The notes beneath the pieces were generated by a model, which saw nothing but the letters and a program-made list of their open reading frames with translations, was not told the origin of the DNA and searched no databases. Positions 58,101 to 64,000 of a DNA stretch of 64,000 bases are shown piece by piece; the stretch's first letter is position 1; each line of letters begins with the position of its first letter. The DNA is from Arthrobotrys musiformis (lineage: Eukaryota; Ascomycota; Orbiliomycetes; Orbiliales; Orbiliaceae), in NCBI GenBank assembly GCA_036971715.1, contig JAVHJL010000002.1, forward strand, positions 714,501-778,500. The letters are read 5' to 3'. The position numbers and the translations under genes are program-made.

Positions 58101-59575
58101 TTAGATTTAATCGCACTGCGGTACACATACAGGTCACCCAGATGCATATGCTACCGAGCAAGAATCTCGTAAAGATACCCGCTATCGCTAACTTTATCTC
58201 GCAAACCACTCTAAGTCAAATTCACCTGACATTGACATCGACCATAGCCATCGTACGCACGATGTATGAATGTGCACACATACGCACGCACAAACACGTC
58301 GCCCAGCCAAAAAGGCTTCTCCACATGGCTGTATCCATCAGCGCTTAATTTTTTTAAAAAAAAATGACATTGTCACTCACTTCCCTCTTAAACATTGTCC
58401 AGTTACGGGCAATCCGGTTTCCAACCTTAAAGTCTCGACATCTCTTAGAAGGGGAACGAGCAGAAAAAGGAAATAAAACTCAACTGCAGCCTTGACCTGA
58501 TTTGCGGGACGTCCCGCCAGTATCAGTCCCATAGCATAACTAAGTCTCCCACCAAACGGTGAGAAGCACAAAACACTACGAATGGCTGAGGGGTGGAAAC
58601 CACCTGTCTGATCGAATACTGTCCTCCGTAGATTCTCAGGAATACAATGCTATTGTTCCTATAGGTCCGCCTGAGATATAGACAGGGGAATCCTCATATA
58701 CATCCTGAATGAGACCAATCCAAATTCCGTCTTTCCGCACAGATACACCCATATATCAATGTATCCACGTCCTCGCTGTTTACAATATATCAATAATATC
58801 GCAACTCTACGGCGCAGCGTATGATATATAGATATCTATTTTTGCCGACTTTGGCAGGGAAGCATGGAGAAAATGTCCCGCAAACATCAAAGGCCCGCGT
58901 ATCGATTAGTTAGTGTCCTCGAGCACAATGATATCGCGCAGTTAGATATTCATGCCAGGATCCAAACTTAAAGCTAATTAAGCCCCTCAAAGTTGTACCA
59001 TGCAGACGTATGCCAACTGGTAACCGATCATGCAAAGGTGCGGGCATATGTACCACCGCAGACAGGTACCGCCTTCGAGTTCATGCATGTGCTAGGTAGC
59101 GTGGAGGCTGCCCATGGCGCGAACAAAACTCGACAACATTTCCCTCAACTACAAGCATGATGCATTTAATGCAATCCTATTCGCTAAAGCCTCTCTCCAG
59201 GCCCAAGGCTAGCGTTCTACTAATGATACCGGAATATACCGTTCCTAGGATCTTTTTGCCAGACAGTATTCCTCCAAATCTACAAAACTCTTTGAAAACT
59301 ACCACGAACGCAACGCAAAATCAAAAGAATCGGTCTACATAATAGAATCCCGCATTGCAAGGTATCAAAATGAGGCCCTCCCGACCTAGTACTTCACGAT
59401 AGTATTGATAAATTAATGAAAGCGAAGAAACTTCTAATACTACACACCCGTAGTCCATCTAGACCCGCTCCATGCCATAAACTCCAAAAATAAAAATTAC
59501 CCGACAGCTTAGTGCTAGCAAGAATAGACAAAAGCCTTTCAAGAGCCAAATCCTCTCATGCGTAAAAGCACAACA
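55153..59575. other. Intergenic, no gene recognised
   Basis: 4.4 kb, the longest gap in the window. Open frames on both strands overlap each other, lack domains and are below about 150 codons. A T7-A9-type junction lies near 58350. It contains the RhoGAP promoter and the 3' end of the next minus-strand gene. A non-coding RNA cannot be excluded but I see no signature of one. Confidence 0.5.
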
Positions 59576-61495
59576 TTAATCCCACGCCATCTCCACCCTC
59601 CTCATCATCTTCAACTGCTCTTCTCGTTCTTTCACAAGTAGCAGATCAACAACCCTAATTACACTTGCCAAACTTCTCCTCCTCCCCTCGCTTCCGACAA
59701 CGGTAGTACTGACCCGTCTTAACACATCCTGGGCAAGTTCTGCTGTCTCTCTGCGTTGTAGTGGTGTAATCCCAAAAGCCACAGTCATCCGCCGCTTCTC
59801 GGCAGCTCTAGGGTCTAGTGTGAATGCCTCAGGCGCGCCTGTAAGCGGCGACGGTCGCTCTTCTAGCCCGGAAGCGAGAGTAATAGCCCTCAGTGGAAAG
59901 CGTAGGGGTGCAATGACTGGTAATGGAGATGGATCTCCAAACGGTGAATGCATCCGAGGGGAAAGTTCTCCTGGTGGTATCGGGGATGGTAGGGGGGCTT
60001 TAATTGGTGGAAGAGGCAGTTGCGCACCCTCTGCAGGTGGAATCCGTACGACAGTGATGGGTGTCGATGTCTCTGTCTCATTGGTGCCGCGCTTCACCGG
60101 CGAAATCGCACCCATTAGATCTTCGACTGTCGGCCATTTGTAGTCGGGCGATATGACTTCTATGTGCTCTATCTCAGGGGATACCGATCTTTGAACCGGT
60201 CTTCCAACGTCACCAGGGCTAACGCAAGGGGTCTCAATAGGAATACCAGGTGGCGGTTCGGTAGGCACGGGAATCGGAACCTCGGGATTTTCGATTTCCT
60301 CATGCATTGGGGAAGCTTGAAAAATCTCATCCGCAGCTGTCTTCTCCCTAGGAGGCGGTACCTCTTCCACCTCGGCCTCATTAGACCGGATAGTCTTAGG
60401 TGTCCCACCCAGTTCTGGCGGTGTCCCAATCCCTTGCACCCATTCTCCAATTGTATGCATTGGTTGAGGGTGTGGCCTTTTTTCCATTCTCTCACCACCG
60501 ATCTGTATCTCGGTACTCATTTCGGTCAGCGCTGTCTCATCCGAAGTTTGTTGTGAAGCCGCAATTGATGGAGCAAATGTTCCTCGTCGTTGGATTGAAT
60601 CTTGCGGACTAGGAGGCATTTTGCTCTGACTACCTCCCCGCTGTCGAGATTGGGAGTCCGGAAAGATTTGATTTACGGCCGAAGCCAGAGTTTGCACACG
60701 CGACATACCATAATCATCTGTCGAAACTTCATGGCGCGATTCGTGCAAGATAGGCAGCCGCGATGAACTCGCAATACTCGTGGTTCGATTCGTTGGCCTA
60801 GGGCGCTGTTGGTATGAGTAATCATTATCATAAGCACGGTTGGCATGGCTATAAACATAAGGATTCTCGTCGTCCCAGTTTTGCAAGAACTGCGGGGGCG
60901 ATTTTCGTAAAGCGATTGGTGCTTTGACAGAATCAACGAAATGGCGGCTATCCGTCCTATCCCCAACAGATGTCAACGAGTTTCTACGTTCCCGACCCGA
61001 GGATCCTCGGGATAGCGGCATCATGTATCTGTCTGGAGTCCTAGGGTGGCGAGGATAGTCGGCTGAATTGCTATCGAAATCGACAGGAACTTTTTGGGTG
61101 GCAGGAACCTCTTCTTCTTCAGACTCTTCATCCGCACGTGGTGTCTGCTTAGTTTTGCCTTTGAACGTTGCTTTGAGCTTGCGGAGCTTCCCACTAGTCT
61201 GTTTTGGTTTCGGGGCTCGATCAGAGAACCCTTGGTGGTCAGGTACATTTACAAGCGTGACTTCGTTTCGCGCTTTCCCAGCCGTTGAAGAACTTGTTGG
61301 AAGCACCGCATAGTCCTCTTCATCAAGTTCATCCGTCTGGAGTTCTTGAAGCATCGCCTCGTCGGCTAAATTAAAACGTGGAAGGCGGTAGTGAGGTAGT
61401 CCAGCCCAATGCGCCACCCTAGAAGCCGTTGACTTTGGCGGTGGTGGGGGCGGCTTGGGGGCTTCGATACGGATTGACCAAGATTGGCGAATCAT
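59576..61495 (-). CDS. Disordered Pro/Ser-rich protein, unrecognised
   Basis: A 639-codon open frame with strong coding character (Pro-, Ser- and Glu-rich, no stops, coherent low-complexity segments). It starts KPPPPPPKS shortly after ATG 61495 and ends in a short helical segment (RRSLASVIRVVDLLLVKEREEQLKMMRRVEMAWD), the part most likely to fold. Basic patch KLRKLKATFKGKTK, several SP/TP sites (SPSPQDS-like, SPMHEE, SVSPEIEH). The ATG overlaps the stop of an upstream lysine-rich frame (ATATGA), so this is probably the 3' part of a longer gene joined by an intron to the 61492-63470 region rather than an independent gene. No family recognised. Confidence 0.6.
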   Translation of the reverse strand: MIRQSWSIRIEAPKPPPPPPKSTASRVAHWAGLPHYRLPRFNLADEAMLQELQTDELDEEDYAVLPTSSSTAGKARNEVTLVNVPDHQGFSDRAPKPKQTSGKLRKLKATFKGKTKQTPRADEESEEEEVPATQKVPVDFDSNSADYPRHPRTPDRYMMPLSRGSSGRERRNSLTSVGDRTDSRHFVDSVKAPIALRKSPPQFLQNWDDENPYVYSHANRAYDNDYSYQQRPRPTNRTTSIASSSRLPILHESRHEVSTDDYGMSRVQTLASAVNQIFPDSQSRQRGGSQSKMPPSPQDSIQRRGTFAPSIAASQQTSDETALTEMSTEIQIGGERMEKRPHPQPMHTIGEWVQGIGTPPELGGTPKTIRSNEAEVEEVPPPREKTAADEIFQASPMHEEIENPEVPIPVPTEPPPGIPIETPCVSPGDVGRPVQRSVSPEIEHIEVISPDYKWPTVEDLMGAISPVKRGTNETETSTPITVVRIPPAEGAQLPLPPIKAPLPSPIPPGELSPRMHSPFGDPSPLPVIAPLRFPLRAITLASGLEERPSPLTGAPEAFTLDPRAAEKRRMTVAFGITPLQRRETAELAQDVLRRVSTTVVGSEGRRRSLASVIRVVDLLLVKEREEQLKMMRRVEMAWD

Positions 61496-61918
61496 ATTTT
61501 CGACCCGAGAGCTTTGGCAATCGACAGGTAAGTGACAGATAAATCCAAAACTAAAGGTGCGAGTCGCTGTTTCTCCTCTTTCTTTTTCTTTTTAGTTGCT
61601 TCTTTCTTTCGGGCTCCTGTGGGCTTGCTTTTGGGTTTCCCCTTTAACTTATTCTGGGACTCCTTCCCTTTGGGGGATTTCTTTGAATCTTTCCCCGAGC
61701 CCTTCGTTGTCTTCTTGGGGTCTTTGGGGGGCTTGTTATTCTTCTTCTTTGAGTCTTCCTTTATATCTTTTTTAGAATCTTTCTTTGAGTCTTGCTTGAG
61801 ATCTTTTCTAGAGCCTTGCTTCGAGTTTTTTAAGGCGTCCTTGGAAATTTTCTTCTGTCCCCCCAGGCCCTCTTTGAATACACCCTTGCCCTTTTTCTTG
61901 CACTTGGTTGGTTCTTCT
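61492..61918 (-). CDS. Lysine-rich coding segment, frame-shifted relative to the upstream exon
   Basis: The frame downstream of the stop at 61919 stays open and encodes repeated Lys/Asp/Ser (KKDSKKDIKEDSKKK, KGSGKDSKKSPKGKES) before ending ALGSKI at 61492. It is one base out of register with the acidic frame of exon 2 of the gene at 61919-63470. Removing one base at a C5 run near 61922-61926 would join them (ELEAP to EEEPTKCKKKGKG), so this may be a natural frameshift, an assembly error or a missed intron. Confidence 0.45.
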
Positions 61919-63470
61919 TCAGGGGGCTTCGAGTTCCTGGGGCCCTTCTTCGACGCTTTCGGGTTCTGCTTTCGGCTCGTCGAGGTTTCCAGATCCGGCG
62001 TCAAGTGCTCCCTCGATTTCCCCTGCAGAATTCTCAGCGCCTTGTTCCAGAACGCGTTCTGGACTTCCTCCTGTATTTGGGGAGGCTCCGGTGTCTTGGG
62101 AGCCTTCGGCGACTTCTTGAAGCCCTTCTTCAGATCTTTCTTCAGATCCTTCGCCGATCGCTTCTGTTCGTTGCTTAGGCTCTTTTCTAACTTCGTTTGA
62201 GATCTCAGGGGTCCCTCTGGAGGTTTCCTCAGAGATTTCAGACTCAGGCTCTGTCGTAGACTCTTCTTTGGACTCTTCTTTGGAAGTGCCACTTCCAGTT
62301 CCTTCAGACCCAAGCTCTGTTTTCGACTCTTTTTGTTCCAGCTGAAAGCTTTGGCCACCCACTTTTGCATTCCCTTCGCTGCTCTTCTTCTTGACCACTG
62401 CTTCTTGCGGATTAAATTGTCTTTGTGGGATCTCCCGTCTTACAATCTTCAAATCAATGCCCAATCCTTCCGCAACAGCTTGAGCAGGGATGGCAACTAC
62501 AGCGTCAATATTCAAAACAGGAGACGAGAGACTATCTCCACTAGTCGACCGCGAGATATCGCCTGTGGCTCCGGATTCCGAAGGTCGAATGGTGACAGTG
62601 TCACTGACAGAAAGGTCACCACTCCAACGGACTCTGATACCTTCAACGCTATCTCCTCGACGGCTCTTGGAACGGTGGAGCGGCCGATCGAAGCTAGCAC
62701 AGCTTCGGGTGTGGCGGTTTAGGCGGGTCTAGAGTAGTTCAGATCCAAATTCAGCATATGCCCCCAGCCTAACCTTGTAGGGAAAAACTTACATGTAGCC
62801 AAAGTTCGGCCGCCTTTCTGATATTCGCGGCTGTCTTTTCGTCGATATCTCCCGTGCTCCCGGATGGGTTTTCAACACCAACCGCTGTCTTCCTCGTCAA
62901 ATTCGTAATATGTAATTGGTAACTCCCTAGCTTCGCGTCCCTTCTTCTTTCAACCCTTTCGATCTCCTTTTGAAGCTGTTCAATCCTTCTCTCAACGATC
63001 GCAATCTTTTTTTCAATCTTTCTAAGCTTCCTATCTAGCTTCGCCGCAAGTTTCTGTGCGTCGATAACGGCACTAGGCTCCGTCCCCAACTCTTCAAATA
63101 ACGGGATTAAAACGTCAACTGTCTCGTCCCTAGCATGCAAGATCCTCTGTCGTAACTCTTGAGATCGTCGAATGGCCCTGTGCGCTTTATGCGTCAACCT
63201 CGAAGTCCGTTTCACAGCCCACCACTTCACCCGTCTAATCTTAGCTTCCGCTGTATCCCGCCTAATGCCTTGCATACGTTGTCTCGGTGGGAGTTTAACT
63301 TTCGAAGGACGCTCCGATTTGGGGATTTTTGCCTTTATAAAGCTGCCGGAGGAGAGTTTGCGGACTAGTTTGTATTTTGTGGTATGGTCTTGGAGGGATT
63401 TGTAAAATGTGCTGGCGGGGCGCGGGGCGCGGGTACTTGGTCCTCCTAGTTCGTAAGGTAGATGGCTCAT
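61919..63470 (-). CDS. Coiled-coil protein with acidic tail, unrecognised (3' structure uncertain)
   Basis: Two exons, 63470-62793 and 62728-61919 (65-nt intron, GTAAGT donor, CTACTCTAG acceptor), give 495 aa if translation ends at 61919. Residues 1-70 are basic and Pro-rich (MSHLPYELGGPSTRAPRPAS). Residues about 70-200 are strongly helical with a clear heptad coiled coil (DRKLRKIEKKIAIVERRIEQ, then LQKEIERVERRRD). After the intron: VRWSGDLSVSDTVTIRPSES and VLNIDAVVAIPAQAVAEGLG, then a long Glu/Ser/Gly-rich tail. The same DNA is open in a second frame over 62370-61492 encoding Lys-rich text, so the true 3' half is ambiguous. Probably continuous with the next downstream frame(s). No function assigned. 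Confidence 0.6.
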
Positions 63471-64000
63471 CTATGGCCTCCGGCGTAATTGATTTTTAGC
63501 GAGGGGGGTTCATTCATGAAGCCCTTGTGGAAATATATAGTGAGTTGAATGTGGTAGTGGTTTAGAAATGATTGGAATTGAGTACCAATTTAAACGACTG
63601 GAGGTTTGGAGAGAGATACGATGGTGTAGTGATACAATAATGAAACGGCCCTGGTGGTACCATGGAGACTTCACAGGGAAACATTGAATGGTGCGGGCTA
63701 GTATTGGAGCCTATTAACGTAGAATTATTTATCACTGCTTGCGGTTTGATATCCAATGAAACAGGTATATGCATATATGATCTTCACCAAATTAAACCGT
63801 CATAAATAGTGAACAATTTGCGTACAAATACTTAAACTGGGAATCCTGATAGACGTTGATAATCATCCACTGCAGCATTTGGTTTACGAGATAATTGATA
63901 GCCTTCCAGTGCTCGCCAACGCATAATAATGTTGTATTTTTTGGGATGTCGTCCAAATTCGTCGAGTCGCACAAAGGCCAGGATAAGCCATCGAGGTCTC
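63471..64000. other. Window edge, no gene recognised
   Basis: 530 bases upstream of the coiled-coil gene, presumably its promoter. Two short minus-strand frames (63562-63774 and 63792-63974) have no recognisable features; part of a further gene could begin beyond the edge. Confidence 0.45.

Overview
The window reads as nuclear DNA of a filamentous ascomycete (Pezizomycotina; a Leotiomycete-like fungus is my guess, not proven). The evidence is short introns of about 50-100 nt with GTA(A/T)GT donors and CTAA(C/T) branch sites, single-copy fungal housekeeping genes (BUD23, DED1, a BEM3-type RhoGAP), a fungal DASH cryptochrome, and long AT-rich or homopolymer-rich intergenic stretches. I see no prokaryotic operons, tRNA, rRNA, CRISPR array or intact transposon. 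Exon borders were placed by hand from splice signals and reading frame. For most multi-exon genes the exon lengths sum to an exact codon multiple, which is an internal check.

Layout. 1.3-3.1 kb: DASH cryptochrome/photolyase (+). 3.6-4.5 kb: BUD23 rRNA methyltransferase (+). 4.7-8.1 kb: MACPF protein A (-). 10.5-12.3 kb: GH78 alpha-L-rhamnosidase (+). 14.0-15.9 kb: secreted FAD-linked oxidase (+). 17.5-20.6 kb: large acidic AT-hook protein (+). 21.5-26.4 kb: two related C2H2 zinc-finger/coiled-coil proteins and an unrecognised open frame (-). 27.5-32.0 kb: protein C, a MACPF-like head joined to two lectin-like beta-propellers (-). 33.7-38.6 kb: MACPF protein B (+), divergent from C. 40.4-42.7 kb: DED1 helicase (-). 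45.3-46.9 kb: repeat-rich protein with a CFEM-like cysteine cluster (-). 50.4-55.2 kb: PX-PH-RhoGAP (-). 59.6-63.5 kb: disordered and coiled-coil proteins with an unresolved frame change (-).

The most notable content is the set of three candidate pore-forming-type proteins within 34 kb. A (739 aa) and B (1241 aa) are diverged paralogues. They share an N-terminal FC-x-x-(D/A)-G module, which I infer to be a beta-grasp-like fold (one copy in A, two in B), a charged low-complexity linker, a helical segment, a MACPF core (YGHFF/FGHLF...LGGRL...GGDT) and a C-terminal beta-rich module. Several exons have nearly identical lengths and phases (118, 55 and 265/268 nt). C (1246 aa) starts with a different module that I tentatively place in the same superfamily, and ends in two propeller-like regions, the first resembling fungal fucose-binding lectins. 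B and C diverge from a 1.7 kb shared intergenic region. Two zinc-finger paralogues lie beside C. A plausible reading is an accessory, non-self or antagonism-related locus set among housekeeping genes, but function is inference. The right-hand 25 kb is ordinary housekeeping or signalling sequence with large non-coding leaders.
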